Positions 16,491 through 25,164 of a stretch of 64,000 nucleotides of DNA are shown here, in pieces. The notes under the pieces are model-generated. The model made no database searches. It saw only the letters and a program-made list of their open reading frames with translations, and was not told the origin of the DNA. The position numbers were made by a program, and so were the translations under genes. The DNA is from Promicromonospora sukumoe 327MFSha3.1 (lineage in GTDB: Bacteria; Actinomycetota; Actinomycetes; Actinomycetales; Cellulomonadaceae): positions 930,001 through 994,000 of the forward strand of contig NZ_ARQM01000010.1 of NCBI RefSeq assembly GCF_000385135.1, read 5' to 3'. How positions within the stretch are numbered: position 1 is the first letter of the stretch; each line of letters opens with the position of its first letter.

Positions 16491-17507
16491 ATGACGACAC
16501 CCACCTCCCCGACGCGGGGCCTCAGCCGCCGTGCCCTCATGACCAGTGCCGGCACCGCAGCCCTCGGCGTGCTCGGCGGCGTCGCCGGAACCCACGCGCT
16601 GGCGGCGGACGCCGCCCCGGCGTCCGGGACCCGGCCGGCCGCCGCGCCGAGCGGCTTCGCCTCGTTCGCCTGGCTCGGCACCTCGGGCTGGAAGATCCGG
16701 ACGCCGGCCACGACCGTCCTGCTCGACCCGTACGTGACGCGGTTCGACACCGGGCTCGCCGCGGGCAAGTTCGCCGCGACCGCCAGGCTGCGGGTCGACG
16801 CCGCCGCCCTCGACCGCGCGCTGGGCAGGGCCGGCACGGCGGACGGCGCCGTCGACTCGATCCTGGTGACCCACACCCACTGGGACCACTTCGCCGACGT
16901 GCCGCACCTGGCCCGCACCCGCGACGCCATGGTGTTCACCACGCTGACCGGCTACCACCTGGCCCTGGCCATGGGGGTGCCGCAGGGGCAGCTCGCCGTG
17001 GTGCGCGGCGGCGAGGAGATGCACCTGGGCGACCTCGTGGTGCGGGTCGTGCCGTCGCTGCACAGCCGGACCGCGACCGGCGCGCTCCTGTTCCCCGGCA
17101 TCCGCACGCAGAAGCCGGCCCGGCCGCGGACGATCGCCGACCTGCCCGAGGGCGACACCCTGTCCTACCTGCTGCGGTCGCCGCAGGGGCGGTCCGTGCT
17201 GCTGCTCGGTGGCAGCGACTACGACGACCAGGCGCTGCGAGGCCTGCGCGTCGACACGGTGGCGCTGCCCGTGCCGAGCACCGACGTGACCGCCGGCTAC
17301 GCGGAACGGCTCCTGAGCGTGCTGGACCAGCCCGAGCAGGTGGTCCTGGTGCACTGGGACGACTTCGAGACGCCGCTGGCCGACCCGCCGCAGGCCAGCG
17401 ACGCCACTCGCACCCGGATGCGCGACCTCACCGAGGAGATCCGCCGGCTCTCGCCGCGCACGCGGGTCGTCGAGCCGGAGTACGGGACGTCGCTGGACCT
17501 CCTGTGA
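16491..17507 (+). CDS. Tat-exported metallo-beta-lactamase-fold hydrolase (UlaG-like)
   Basis: The 338-residue protein begins with a twin-arginine signal (LSRRALMTSAG) ending near AADAAPA. The mature part shows the metal motif HTHWDHF (His-x-His-x-Asp-His) near residue 125 and later HWDDFETPL. This resembles UlaG-type lactonases more than true beta-lactamases. It would act outside the membrane. ATG 16491 is favoured over the GTG at 16482. It is divergent from the LysR gene and convergent with the HNH gene. Confidence 0.83.
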   Translation: MTTPTSPTRGLSRRALMTSAGTAALGVLGGVAGTHALAADAAPASGTRPAAAPSGFASFAWLGTSGWKIRTPATTVLLDPYVTRFDTGLAAGKFAATARLRVDAAALDRALGRAGTADGAVDSILVTHTHWDHFADVPHLARTRDAMVFTTLTGYHLALAMGVPQGQLAVVRGGEEMHLGDLVVRVVPSLHSRTATGALLFPGIRTQKPARPRTIADLPEGDTLSYLLRSPQGRSVLLLGGSDYDDQALRGLRVDTVALPVPSTDVTAGYAERLLSVLDQPEQVVLVHWDDFETPLADPPQASDATRTRMRDLTEEIRRLSPRTRVVEPEYGTSLDLL

Positions 17508-17538
17508 CCGGGCAGCCGGAGTCTTGGTGCTGCGGCGG

Positions 17539-19401
17539 TCAGGTGGGGTGGGGCCAGGAGAGGTCGGGCCGGCTTGATCGGGCGCGGGCTCGGCCGGGCG
17601 TCCGGTTGGCTGGCCGGTTGAGCGGTTGATGGGCCAGATGCGATTGCTGCGTCGGGCGTGGTTGGCGAGGCGGCGGGCTCGGTCGGTAGGGGATCGCGCC
17701 GTGGGCCGGGGTGGTCCGGCAGCCGATCGAGTAGCGGCTGCGGGGGACGCGTCCGGGTGCGGGACCGGTCATGCCGACGGCCGGGGTCCAGGGTGGGGTC
17801 GCGGTCCGGTCGCGGGTTGGGGTCGCGTCCTGACCACGGTTGGCCTCGTTGGCCTCGTTGGCCGTCGAGGGGTCGCGGTCGGCGGGCGCACTGGTGCCGC
17901 GGACCACCTCGATGAAACGACCGGCGTCGCCACTCCTGGCGGGTGTCGGCGGCGTAGGCGCGACCGAGACGTAGGTGTGCCCCGTCGGGGTGACCGTCTC
18001 GACGGCATGGAGGCCGTTGAGGTGAGTGGCCTTCTGTGCCCAGCCCGGTGCCTGCTTCGCGTGATTGCACCGGGCACACAGGCCCTGACCGTTGTCGAGA
18101 CTGGTCGGGCCGCCCTCGGCGTGTGGCGTGACGTGGTCCGCGTGTCGGATCGGGGCGTCGCACCAGGTGGTGGCGCAGATGCCTTGCTCTCGGGCCCGCA
18201 GCAGGCTTGCCAGGCCCTGAGGGTGGAACCGCGACGTCGACGTCGTGGCCAGAAGGCGACCATGCGGGTTGACGTAGATCGAGCGCAGCCACGCCGTGTC
18301 CGTGTCGATCGCGTGCGCGGCAAGGTTCCGGGCGACCGGGGCCGGCACGACGCCCGCACCTACCGGTGCGCCCTCGACCACGACGGCGGGCTGGTTGCCG
18401 CCCGCGAGGAGAGTGTCGTCCGAGACCAGGAGGTTGATCGTGACCGGGACATCGTTCGCGTGGCCGGGTTCACGGGTGGTGACGCGTTCGATGAGGGTGT
18501 CGGCCATGATCTGACCCACCCCACGCTCGTCACCCGTGGCCTTCGTGGCGTCGGCGGTTGCCTTGAGCTGGGCGTAGGCCTGCACGCCCTGCGCCATCGG
18601 GACCAGGGCGGTCAGGTAGACCATCAGGTCGGGTGCTGGGCGGATCGAGACCCGCCGCTCCGTCACGGCCTTCGCGTTGCGCTTCACGCAGGCGTGCACG
18701 TCGAGCTGGGCGGCGAGTTCCTTGATCCGGGCGATCAGCCGCTTCGTGCTCATCCGGGTCAGTTCGGTCAGGTGTGCGGGTCCGCAGATCTCCTCGTCGA
18801 TGAGGGCGCGGTGTTCCAGTGACAGGTGGGAGGTCTCGCGGACCAGGAGGGTGGCACGCCACTGGGACAGCACTCCGGCCTGCAGTGCGGCGAAGGTGTG
18901 GGGCATCTGGGTGACCCAGACCCGGGAGGTGGATACGAACCCGGCACCCGCGTGCGGGCTCACTCGAAGGGCGGCACCGACCTGGTTGGGGACACCCCGC
19001 CCGCGCCGCTCGGCGCGGATGCTCTGCCGGGCCTCGTCCGCGCGGGTGGCCTCGTCCAGCGCCACCGTCAGCCGCGCCTGGGTAGCGGTGATCGCGTTCT
19101 TCACGGCCTCGAGTTCACCGAGCAGGTCCACCCACTCCGCCTGCACCACACGAGGCACACCGGCAGGAGTGTCAGTGGCTCCGGGCAAGATCATCTCTGC
19201 CAGGGCCAGCCGTACCGCCCGCACGCCCGCCACGTCGACGGCCCCGCCAGGCGCGGACGCACCGGCGACATCGGACGCACCCGACTGCTCGGCACCGCCA
19301 GTCAGCGCCGACCCGGCAGGCCGCCTCGCCCCGTTCCCGGGCAGCACCGATCGAGCAGGCTGCTCGCCTGCTCGTCCTGGCACTCCACCGGTTCGCGTCA
19401 T
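17539..19401 (-). CDS. DUF222 / HNH endonuclease-domain protein (13E12 type)
   Basis: The 620-residue protein has the helical DUF222 domain over about residues 60-330. A C-terminal HNH nuclease domain follows, with paired cysteines (CATTWCDAPIRHADHV, later LCARCNHAKQAPGW) and the HADH core. The last 110 residues are Pro-, Arg- and Thr-rich and probably disordered. Such genes are multicopy and variable in actinobacteria, and their role is unknown. ATG 19401 is used rather than an upstream GTG because the N-terminus from there is typical. Its base composition looks slightly less G+C-biased in wobble positions than its neighbours. Confidence 0.88.
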   Translation of the reverse strand: MTRTGGVPGRAGEQPARSVLPGNGARRPAGSALTGGAEQSGASDVAGASAPGGAVDVAGVRAVRLALAEMILPGATDTPAGVPRVVQAEWVDLLGELEAVKNAITATQARLTVALDEATRADEARQSIRAERRGRGVPNQVGAALRVSPHAGAGFVSTSRVWVTQMPHTFAALQAGVLSQWRATLLVRETSHLSLEHRALIDEEICGPAHLTELTRMSTKRLIARIKELAAQLDVHACVKRNAKAVTERRVSIRPAPDLMVYLTALVPMAQGVQAYAQLKATADATKATGDERGVGQIMADTLIERVTTREPGHANDVPVTINLLVSDDTLLAGGNQPAVVVEGAPVGAGVVPAPVARNLAAHAIDTDTAWLRSIYVNPHGRLLATTSTSRFHPQGLASLLRAREQGICATTWCDAPIRHADHVTPHAEGGPTSLDNGQGLCARCNHAKQAPGWAQKATHLNGLHAVETVTPTGHTYVSVAPTPPTPARSGDAGRFIEVVRGTSAPADRDPSTANEANEANRGQDATPTRDRTATPPWTPAVGMTGPAPGRVPRSRYSIGCRTTPAHGAIPYRPSPPPRQPRPTQQSHLAHQPLNRPANRTPGRARARSSRPDLSWPHPT

Positions 19402-19625
19402 GCCATCAACATATGGCACACACGTACGCACCGCTCGTTGAATCGGCCCGATCCGCCGATGGCAGAATCAGGCTGCTCGCCCTGTGGACAAGCCCTGAAG
19501 CGCGCCAATGCGAGGTAAGGGCGCACCAGCCCCAGCGACGGCACCGGGACAGCGCCAGCACCAGCGACCGCACCACCACCCCAACCGCCGCCGCCCCCTA
19601 CCACGACCCTCCCGAGCCCAACTCC

Positions 19626-20162
19626 CTAGATCCCCGCCGACCCGTCGATCGCCTCCCGGATCAGGTCCGCATGCCCCAGGTGCCGGGCGTACTCCTGCAC
19701 CAGATGCAGCAGGATCCACCGCAGCGTCGCCCGCTCGCCGTCCCAGAACGGCTCCTGGGCGATCGCGTCGAGCTCCGCCTCGGCGACGACCCGCTCCGTG
19801 ACCCGCTGCGCCTCGTCGAGCCAGGTCAGCAGCTGTTCGGCCGAGTCGTCCACGGCGGTGGCGAAGGTCCAGTCGGTGCGCTCCCGCTGCGCCTCGTACT
19901 GGACGTACCAGGACGGCGTCTCGACCGTCCCCGCGAACGTCACGTTGACCCAGGCCGCCTCGATCACCGCGAGGTGCTTGAGCAGACCGCCGAGCGAGAG
20001 CGTGCTCGGCGCGTGCCGGTAGGCGAGCAGCTCGCTGCTCAGCCCCGAGCACTTCCAGCGCAGGGTGTCGCGCTGGAACGCGAGGATCCCGAGCAGGGTC
20101 TGCTTCTCGTCGGCGGTGAACGGGATGTCGAAACGGTCCGCGGGGTCGGTGATCGTCCTCAT
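19626..20162 (-). CDS. DinB / DUF664 family protein
   Basis: The 178-residue four-helix-bundle protein has the DinB metal histidines in the expected places: LLKHLAVIEAAW in helix two and EYARHLGHADLIRE in helix four. Actinobacterial DUF664 members are thought to be mycothiol-dependent transferases or isomerases. Partner and substrate are not visible here. ATG 20162 is chosen because an upstream start would run into the divergent Nudix promoter. The 194 bp between this gene and the HNH gene hold no feature I recognise. Confidence 0.85.
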   Translation of the reverse strand: MRTITDPADRFDIPFTADEKQTLLGILAFQRDTLRWKCSGLSSELLAYRHAPSTLSLGGLLKHLAVIEAAWVNVTFAGTVETPSWYVQYEAQRERTDWTFATAVDDSAEQLLTWLDEAQRVTERVVAEAELDAIAQEPFWDGERATLRWILLHLVQEYARHLGHADLIREAIDGSAGI

Positions 20163-20221
20163 CCCGGAACCGTAGCCGCGCCGGGGTGGCGCCGACGCCG
20201 CGAGCACCCAGACTGGGACCC

Positions 20222-20704
20222 ATGGCGACGACGAGCGCGGGCCTCCTGCCCTTCCGGCGGCTGCCCGACGGCGGCCTCGAGGTGCTGCTCGGCCACATGG
20301 GCGGGCCGTTCTGGGCCCGCAAGGACGCCGGTGCGTGGACGGTCCTCAAGGGTGAGCTCGAACCCGGCGAGGAGCCCCACGCCGCAGCATTGCGCGAGGC
20401 GGCCGAGGAGCTCGGGCTGGACCTGCCGGCGCCGTCGGCCCCCGACGTCGACCTGGGCGAGGTGCGGCAGCGGTCCGGCAAGGTGGTGCTCGCGTGGGCG
20501 CGCGAGTGGCCGCGGCCTGGGCCCGACCTGGCCCGGATCAGCAGCAACACGGTCGAGATCGAGTGGCCGCCGCGTTCGGGCGAGCGGATCGAGGTTCCCG
20601 AGATCGACCGCGTCGCCTGGTTCGCACCCGACGACGCGCGGCGCGTCGTCGTCAGCGCCCAGGCCGCCTTCGTCGACCGGCTCGCGGAGCACCTCGCCGG
20701 CTGA
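20222..20704 (+). CDS. Nudix hydrolase
   Basis: The 160-residue protein contains a complete Nudix box: G-x5-E in GELEPGE, seven residues, then REAAEELGL near residue 55. The box binds the metal that cleaves a nucleoside diphosphate linked to another group X. The downstream sequence ends in EIDRVAWFAPDDARR, typical of Ap4A- or NTP-cleaning members. The specific substrate is unknown. It is divergent from the DinB gene with 59 bp between start codons and ends at a strong bidirectional terminator. Confidence 0.9.
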   Translation: MATTSAGLLPFRRLPDGGLEVLLGHMGGPFWARKDAGAWTVLKGELEPGEEPHAAALREAAEELGLDLPAPSAPDVDLGEVRQRSGKVVLAWAREWPRPGPDLARISSNTVEIEWPPRSGERIEVPEIDRVAWFAPDDARRVVVSAQAAFVDRLAEHLAG

Positions 20705-20722
20705 CGCACGGGCCGGGGAACG

Positions 20723-20757
20723 ACCGAGGCGGGCCCCGTTCCGGGACCCGCCTCGGT
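20723..20757. terminator. Bidirectional terminator between convergent genes
   Basis: ACCGAGGCGGG (20723-20733) pairs exactly with CCCGCCTCGGT (20747-20757), an 11-bp stem. It lies 19 bp after the Nudix stop and 17 bp before the stop of the convergent secreted-protein gene. There is no long T tract, as is normal in such G+C-rich DNA. Confidence 0.75.
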
Positions 20758-20773
20758 TCAGCTCACCCCAGGA

Positions 20774-21427
20774 TCAGGGCTCGATCGTCGGCACGAAGTT
20801 GTCCAGCAGGAACTGGCCCTCCTCGCCCGGGGGCAGCTCGCCCATGAACCGGCTGACCACGCCGGTCTCCTCGGACTGGACGAAGACCTGGAAGTCGATC
20901 GTCTCGACGCCCGGGGCACCCCAGTGGTCGGTCTGCGCGGCCGTGAGAACGGCCTCCGAGGCGCCGTCGATGTCGATGTACGAGGCGTACCACCCGAGCT
21001 CGTTCAGCTCCTCGGGGTCGGGCATCTCCTGGTCGATGAAGGGCGACTGCATCAGGACCCGCCAGTGCAGGTCGCCGAACTCGTCCGAGTAGATGGTCTC
21101 CGGCGACTCCCACTCGTGGCCGGCGCCGCCGTCGCCCACGATCGCGCGACCGGTCCAGTCGGCGGGGAGCTTGTAGCCGACGCCGTCCGTCTCGGTGGAC
21201 TGCCAGGTGTCGGTGGCGCCGTCGGTGGGCTCGCCCAGCTCGATCGGGATGCCGATCGGGTCGCAGCCGGGCGGGTCCGCCACGTGGCTCGGCGCGTGCT
21301 TGGCGACGGCGGAGCACGCCACCTGTGCGGGGGCGGCGACGGCGGCCGTCGTCGCCCCCGCCGTGAGGCCGACGACGAGGCCGGCCGTCAGGACGATGGA
21401 ACGTGCCTTCTCGTGTGTGTGTCTCAT
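20774..21427 (-). CDS. Secreted protein of unknown function
   Basis: The 217-residue product starts with a signal peptide (MRHTHEKAR, then a hydrophobic core ending AAVAAPAQV). The mature part is acidic, rich in Trp, Asp and Glu, with two Cys (near residues 35 and 52), and shows no domain I recognise. ATG 21427 is certain because a perfect AGGAGGT lies directly upstream. This is one of the strongest ribosome sites in the window and implies high expression. It is transcribed after the divergently regulated metallophosphoesterase gene but has its own 84-bp leader region. Confidence 0.75.
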   Translation of the reverse strand: MRHTHEKARSIVLTAGLVVGLTAGATTAAVAAPAQVACSAVAKHAPSHVADPPGCDPIGIPIELGEPTDGATDTWQSTETDGVGYKLPADWTGRAIVGDGGAGHEWESPETIYSDEFGDLHWRVLMQSPFIDQEMPDPEELNELGWYASYIDIDGASEAVLTAAQTDHWGAPGVETIDFQVFVQSEETGVVSRFMGELPPGEEGQFLLDNFVPTIEP

Positions 21428-21511
21428 ACCTCCTACGACGCAGCGGCCGGGTGAAAGGTTGTGCCTCCCGGAAAACAATCCGAGAGATGTTTACGCAGGT
21501 CGGACGGCGTT

Positions 21512-23368
21512 TCAGCGCTTCACGGCGGTGAGGAACTGGTCGGGCCGCAGGGCCCGGGAGACGATCCGGGTGTCGCCGATCGAGCCGTAGAAGCCCTGCC
21601 CGAACTTCCCGCCGCCCTGGGTGCCGCCGAGGGCGAACGGCTTGCCGACCGTGGAGATGCCGCGCGACTCCAGGGAGGCGTTGCGCGCGATCTTCGAGCC
21701 GTCCACGTACATCGTGGTGTGCCGGCCGTCGTTGACGATCGCGATGTGCGTCCAGCGGCCGACCGGGAGCGCGTGGCTCCAGGAGGTCGGGTCGTCGTCG
21801 ACCGGCACCGGGTAGACGACGAACTGCAGGAACCGCTCGCCCGTGACGTTCAGGCTGCACGGTGCGTCGTCCTCGGACCATCCACCCTGCTTGCCGGCGT
21901 CGCCCGCGCGGCCCTCCCAGCTCAGGACGCCCATCCAGGAGTGGTCGCCCTCGAAGGGCTCCGGGAGCTTGAGGAAGGTCTCGATCGTGTAGCCCGACTC
22001 GAACTTCATCGTGTTGACCGGAGCGTCCGGCCCGGTGTGCAGCACGGCGCCCCGGTCGGGCCCCTTGCCGCCGTCGAACCGCAGGCTCGCGTGGGCCGGC
22101 TGGTCGTCGTGGTGCTCGGCGGACCAGGTGAGGGCGGCCGGGGTGCTGGCGTGCAGGAGCGTCGAGGTGAGGTCGTTGCCGTTCCCGCTCAGGTCGCGGG
22201 CCACGGTGCCGGGCGCCACGGGGGCGCCGTCCGACCCCGCCGCGCCCAGGCCCGCCTCGTCGAACCGCCAGTACGCGACGGTCCCGCGCGGCATCACGGC
22301 CGACGGCGGACGCGGCGCCGGCAGGACCGGGGGCGCGAACGCGGCGAACCGCTCGTCGAAGTCGATCTCGACGGTGAACCGGTCCACGTCGCCGCTCAGC
22401 TCGACGTGCTCCGCCTCCAGCGGCGTCGGCTCGTCCTTGGCGAGCAGCCAGGGCGAGAAGGTCTCGACGTCGACCACGCCGCGCGCCAGGTCGAACGCGT
22501 AGTAGCGCACCATGCCGGCGCCGCCGTAGTAGCGGTCCTGGTAGTTGGTGATGTGCAGGTGCACCGGGTGGCCGGCGTCGTTGGTCAGGGTGGTGCGGCC
22601 GGACGGCCAGTAGTGCCCGCCGAGCGCGAGGAAGATCTGGTCGTTGCCCTTGATGAGGCGGTCCCAGAGGCGCTGCCCGTTGTCGGAGAGGTGGGCCGCG
22701 CCGTCGTCCTCGGCCCAGACCAGGTCGTGCGTGGTCAGGATCGCGGGCAGCTCGGCGTGGTCGTCCAGCACGCCCTGCGTCCAGGCCAGCCCGGCGTCGG
22801 ACAGGCGCCAGTCCAGGGCCAGGACCAGCCACTCCCGGCCGCCGCCGCGCACCACGTGGTAGCTGTTGTAGCCGTCGGGGGAGGCGCCGCCGTAGGTCTC
22901 CATCCGGGAGAAGCGCTGCGGCCCGAACGTGCGCAGGTACGGCGAGTCGCCGCGCTGGTCGTCGCCGCTGACGTCGTGGTTGCCGGCCAGCACGCTGTAC
23001 GGGAGGCGGCCGGCGGCCTCGAACGCGCGGCTCGCGGCGCGCATCTCGGTGGCCGTGCCGTGCTCGGTCACGTCGCCGAGCTGGGTCATGAACACGATGT
23101 TGTCCTGGGCCTGCTCGCGCACCAGGTGGCGCAGCGTAGCCCGCACCGGCTCGGCGTCGGAGCCGCCGTCGTCCAGCAGGTACTGCGTGTCGGGCAGGAC
23201 GGCGATGGTGAACCGCGCGGCGGCGGCGTCCGGCCGGCCGGCCTGGGGCGTGGCGGACAGCGGCGCGGCGGACGCCGACGTCGTGCCCGCCGCGGCGGAG
23301 GCCGCGGAGATGATCGGTACGGCCGCTGCCGCCTGGAGCAGGGAGCGGCGCGAGAGCTTGTTTTCCAC
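21512..23368 (-). CDS. Tat-exported metallophosphoesterase with LamG-type domain
   Basis: The 618-residue protein begins with a Tat signal (LSRRSLLQAAAA). A calcineurin-type phosphoesterase follows: VLPDTQYL, GDVTEHG, AGNHDVSG and GHYWPSG give the metal ligands (about residues 50-300). A concanavalin-A-like LamG domain closes the protein (about 380-618). Exported enzymes of this layout hydrolyse phosphoesters outside the cell, and the LamG part may hold them on glycans. The GTG at 23368 is the start, because the nearby ATG is out of frame. Confidence 0.87.
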   Translation of the reverse strand: MENKLSRRSLLQAAAAVPIISAASAAAGTTSASAAPLSATPQAGRPDAAAARFTIAVLPDTQYLLDDGGSDAEPVRATLRHLVREQAQDNIVFMTQLGDVTEHGTATEMRAASRAFEAAGRLPYSVLAGNHDVSGDDQRGDSPYLRTFGPQRFSRMETYGGASPDGYNSYHVVRGGGREWLVLALDWRLSDAGLAWTQGVLDDHAELPAILTTHDLVWAEDDGAAHLSDNGQRLWDRLIKGNDQIFLALGGHYWPSGRTTLTNDAGHPVHLHITNYQDRYYGGAGMVRYYAFDLARGVVDVETFSPWLLAKDEPTPLEAEHVELSGDVDRFTVEIDFDERFAAFAPPVLPAPRPPSAVMPRGTVAYWRFDEAGLGAAGSDGAPVAPGTVARDLSGNGNDLTSTLLHASTPAALTWSAEHHDDQPAHASLRFDGGKGPDRGAVLHTGPDAPVNTMKFESGYTIETFLKLPEPFEGDHSWMGVLSWEGRAGDAGKQGGWSEDDAPCSLNVTGERFLQFVVYPVPVDDDPTSWSHALPVGRWTHIAIVNDGRHTTMYVDGSKIARNASLESRGISTVGKPFALGGTQGGGKFGQGFYGSIGDTRIVSRALRPDQFLTAVKR

Positions 23369-23532
23369 GTCGGCATCGTGGCCGGGCAGGCTGGCGCAGG
23401 GGTGACGCGGGGCCGAACGGCGGCTGACGATTCGCCCCCGGGTGACCGGCGCGGTTCGGCAAGCGGGGCGTGCACCCCGGTGCGACGATCGGACGACGGG
23501 GGGCTCGTCCGTCCGGAAGGCTGAAGATCACC

Positions 23533-24018
23533 ATGACGACGTTCACTGTCTGGAAGTTCGACGATCCCGACGGCGCCCAGGCGGCGGCCGCCAACCTCAA
23601 GCAGGCGGCGTCGGAGGGCCTGATCACCGTGCTCGACCACGCCGTGGTGGCCTGGCCCGAGGGACAGGCGACCCCGACCACCAAGCAGGCGCACGAGAAC
23701 GAGTGGCGCGGCACCGGGTGGGGCGCGTTCTGGGGGCTGCTCCTCGGCACCCTGTTCTTCATGCCGGTCATCGGCGCCGCCGCCGGCGCGGCGATCGGCG
23801 CCCTGGCCAAGCACACCGAGGCCGTCGGCATCGACCGGAAACAGCTCGAGACCATCCGGGAACAGGTCACCGTCGGCACGTCCGCGCTGTTCGCGGTGAC
23901 CCAGGACGGCGACCTCGACCGGGTGGGCGAGCGGTTCCACGGCATGCGCGGCAAGCTCGTCGCGACCAACCTCACCGACGCGGAACGGTCGACGCTGCTG
24001 GAGACGTTCGGGACCTGA
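23533..24018 (+). CDS. DUF1269-type membrane protein
   Basis: The 161-residue protein has a soluble N-terminal half beginning TTFTVWKFDDPDGAQ and a glycine-rich hydrophobic hairpin WGAFWGLLLGTLFFMP, then IGAAAGAAIGAL (about residues 62-95). A soluble C-terminal part follows. This is the DUF1269 layout, related to general-stress glycine-zipper proteins. The function is unknown. ATG 23533 has GGAAGG upstream and is preferred to an upstream GTG. It ends before the A+T-richer region with the small peptide gene. Confidence 0.8.
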   Translation: MTTFTVWKFDDPDGAQAAAANLKQAASEGLITVLDHAVVAWPEGQATPTTKQAHENEWRGTGWGAFWGLLLGTLFFMPVIGAAAGAAIGALAKHTEAVGIDRKQLETIREQVTVGTSALFAVTQDGDLDRVGERFHGMRGKLVATNLTDAERSTLLETFGT

Positions 24019-24141
24019 TATCTGTCGCGCCGTTACCGTCGCTGAAATGGCTCGGCCTGCATTATCTTCGGCTCGCTGAATTGTCCAGCCGGAACGGCCA
24101 GGAATGCGTTGACGCAACCAATTGTGCGCAGCGCAGAAGAA

Positions 24142-24177
24142 CGAACGCCCCTCGCGGTGGTCCGCGAGGGGCGTTCG
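24142..24177. terminator. Strong bidirectional terminator, 16-bp perfect stem
   Basis: CGAACGCCCCTCGCGG (24142-24157) pairs perfectly with CCGCGAGGGGCGTTCG (24162-24177) around the loop TGGT. On the minus strand it lies 60 bp after the stop of the 27-residue peptide gene and is followed by TTCTTCT. On the plus strand it lies 120 bp after the DUF1269 stop. It probably ends both transcripts. Confidence 0.85.
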
Positions 24178-24237
24178 CCTGCTGGGGGAGGAGTACCAGC
24201 GACCGCTACCGGGTGACCCGGGCGGTGTTACGCCAGA

Positions 24238-24321
24238 TCAGAGGCCCAGCAGGCACAGGATCTGCTCGAGGGTCAGACCCAGGTTGTCGAGCAGGTTCGA
24301 GATGATGTCGACGAGGCTCAT
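24238..24321 (-). CDS. Small acidic amphipathic peptide, 27 residues, unknown
   Basis: An ATG-to-TGA frame of 28 codons encodes MSLVDIISNLLDN followed by LGLTLEQILCLLGL. It has no Lys or Arg, three acidic residues (Asp5, Asp12, Glu19), one Cys near the C-terminus and ten Leu. Helical drawing puts Leu and Ile on one face and acidic or polar residues on the other. An in-frame TGA lies 8 codons upstream, so this ATG is the first start. AAAGG lies 11 nt before it. A promoter, a leader hairpin and a 16-bp terminator flank it, which supports expression as its own unit. I know no family. It could be a signalling or membrane peptide, or a chance frame. Confidence 0.5.
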   Translation of the reverse strand: MSLVDIISNLLDNLGLTLEQILCLLGL

Positions 24322-24350
24322 GTGAGCGAATGCCTTTCATGAAATGGGGA

Positions 24351-24422
24351 TCACGGGACGATTCCCGTGAGTCGAACGGTGTTCGCGTTACATACGTTAA
24401 GTACACGACACGGACAGTGCAA
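24351..24422 (-). promoter_or_regulatory. Promoter and leader hairpin of the 27-residue peptide gene
   Basis: On the minus strand TTGCAC (24422-24417), 17 nt, then TAACGT (24399-24394) makes a good promoter in unusually A+T-rich DNA for this genome. It predicts a leader of about 65 nt. Inside that leader TCACGGGA-N4-TCCCGTGA (24351-24370) is a perfect 8-bp hairpin that ends 11 nt before the AAAGG ribosome site. It could be an operator or an RNA element controlling translation. Confidence 0.5.
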
Positions 24423-24519
24423 CGTGAATGGGGATATTAGTGTTTAAAGCGCGGGATCATTAGCGTTGTGCTAAAGGGTCTGTGCCGGAAGTGCCCGGTC
24501 TGGCCGTAGGCTGACCGCC

Positions 24520-25146
24520 GTGCCGCTCTCCCTCTGGCTCGCCCTGGTCGGTGCGGGCGTCCTGATCTCCCTCACGCCCGGCGCGGGCGCGATCAACACC
24601 ATGTCGAACGCCATGACGTCCGGCTGGGCGCGGTCGATCTGGGGGATCCTCGGGCAGCAGGCGGCGCTGCTCGTGCACCTCGTGATCGTCGCCGCGGGGG
24701 TCGGCGTGCTCGTCGCGGGCACGCCCTGGCTCTTCGACACCATCCGGTACGCCGGCGCCGCCTACCTGGTCTACCTCGGCGTGCGCCAGTTCCTGGCCAG
24801 GACCGGTCCGGGTGCGGACGCCGACGGCGGCGTGCGGCTGCCCGAGCCCGCCGGGTCGATGTTCCGGCGCGGGCTCCTGGTGAACCTCATGAACCCGAAG
24901 GCCGTCGTGTTCTTCCTCGCGTTCGTCCCGCAGTTCGTCCAGCCGGACCGCCCGCTGCTCGGCCAGTACGCGGTGCTCGCCGCGACCGTGGTGGTCATCG
25001 ACGTCGTCGTCATGTGGTTCTTCTTCGCGACGACGGCGCGCGGGCTCGGCCGCCTGACGTCGGGGGAGAAGGGGTCGCGGGTCGTCAACCGGGTGTTCGG
25101 CAGCCTGTTCGTGGGGGTCGGGGCGCTGCTCGCGGTCATGCACTGA
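24520..25146 (+). CDS. LysE/RhtB family amino-acid exporter
   Basis: The 208-residue membrane protein has the family's length, about six transmembrane segments and the N-terminal signature LTPGAGAINTMSNA. The mid-protein loop NLMNPKAVVFFLAFVPQF is also typical of LysE/RhtB transporters. It should export an amino acid or derivative using the proton gradient. GTG 24520 is the start. It lies 7 nt after TAGGCT with no ribosome site, suggesting a leaderless message. It is convergent with the RidA gene. Confidence 0.92.
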   Translation: MPLSLWLALVGAGVLISLTPGAGAINTMSNAMTSGWARSIWGILGQQAALLVHLVIVAAGVGVLVAGTPWLFDTIRYAGAAYLVYLGVRQFLARTGPGADADGGVRLPEPAGSMFRRGLLVNLMNPKAVVFFLAFVPQFVQPDRPLLGQYAVLAATVVVIDVVVMWFFFATTARGLGRLTSGEKGSRVVNRVFGSLFVGVGALLAVMH

Positions 25147-25164
25147 CCGGCGGGGAGCCCCGGT

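Noticed and set aside
17539-19401. The DUF222-HNH gene as a mobile element or homing endonuclease
   Set aside because: No flanking repeats, integrase or interrupted gene is present. Such genes are ordinary multicopy genes in actinobacteria.
19432-19625. A gene in the gap between the HNH and DinB genes
   Set aside because: The frames there are short, Ala-, Pro- and Thr-rich, with no start signal. I see nothing supportable in this stretch.
24206-24406. A 66-residue minus-strand frame over the peptide region
   Set aside because: It has Pro- and Arg-rich sequence, no ribosome site and overlaps the leader hairpin. The 27-residue frame in another phase has the better start and signals.
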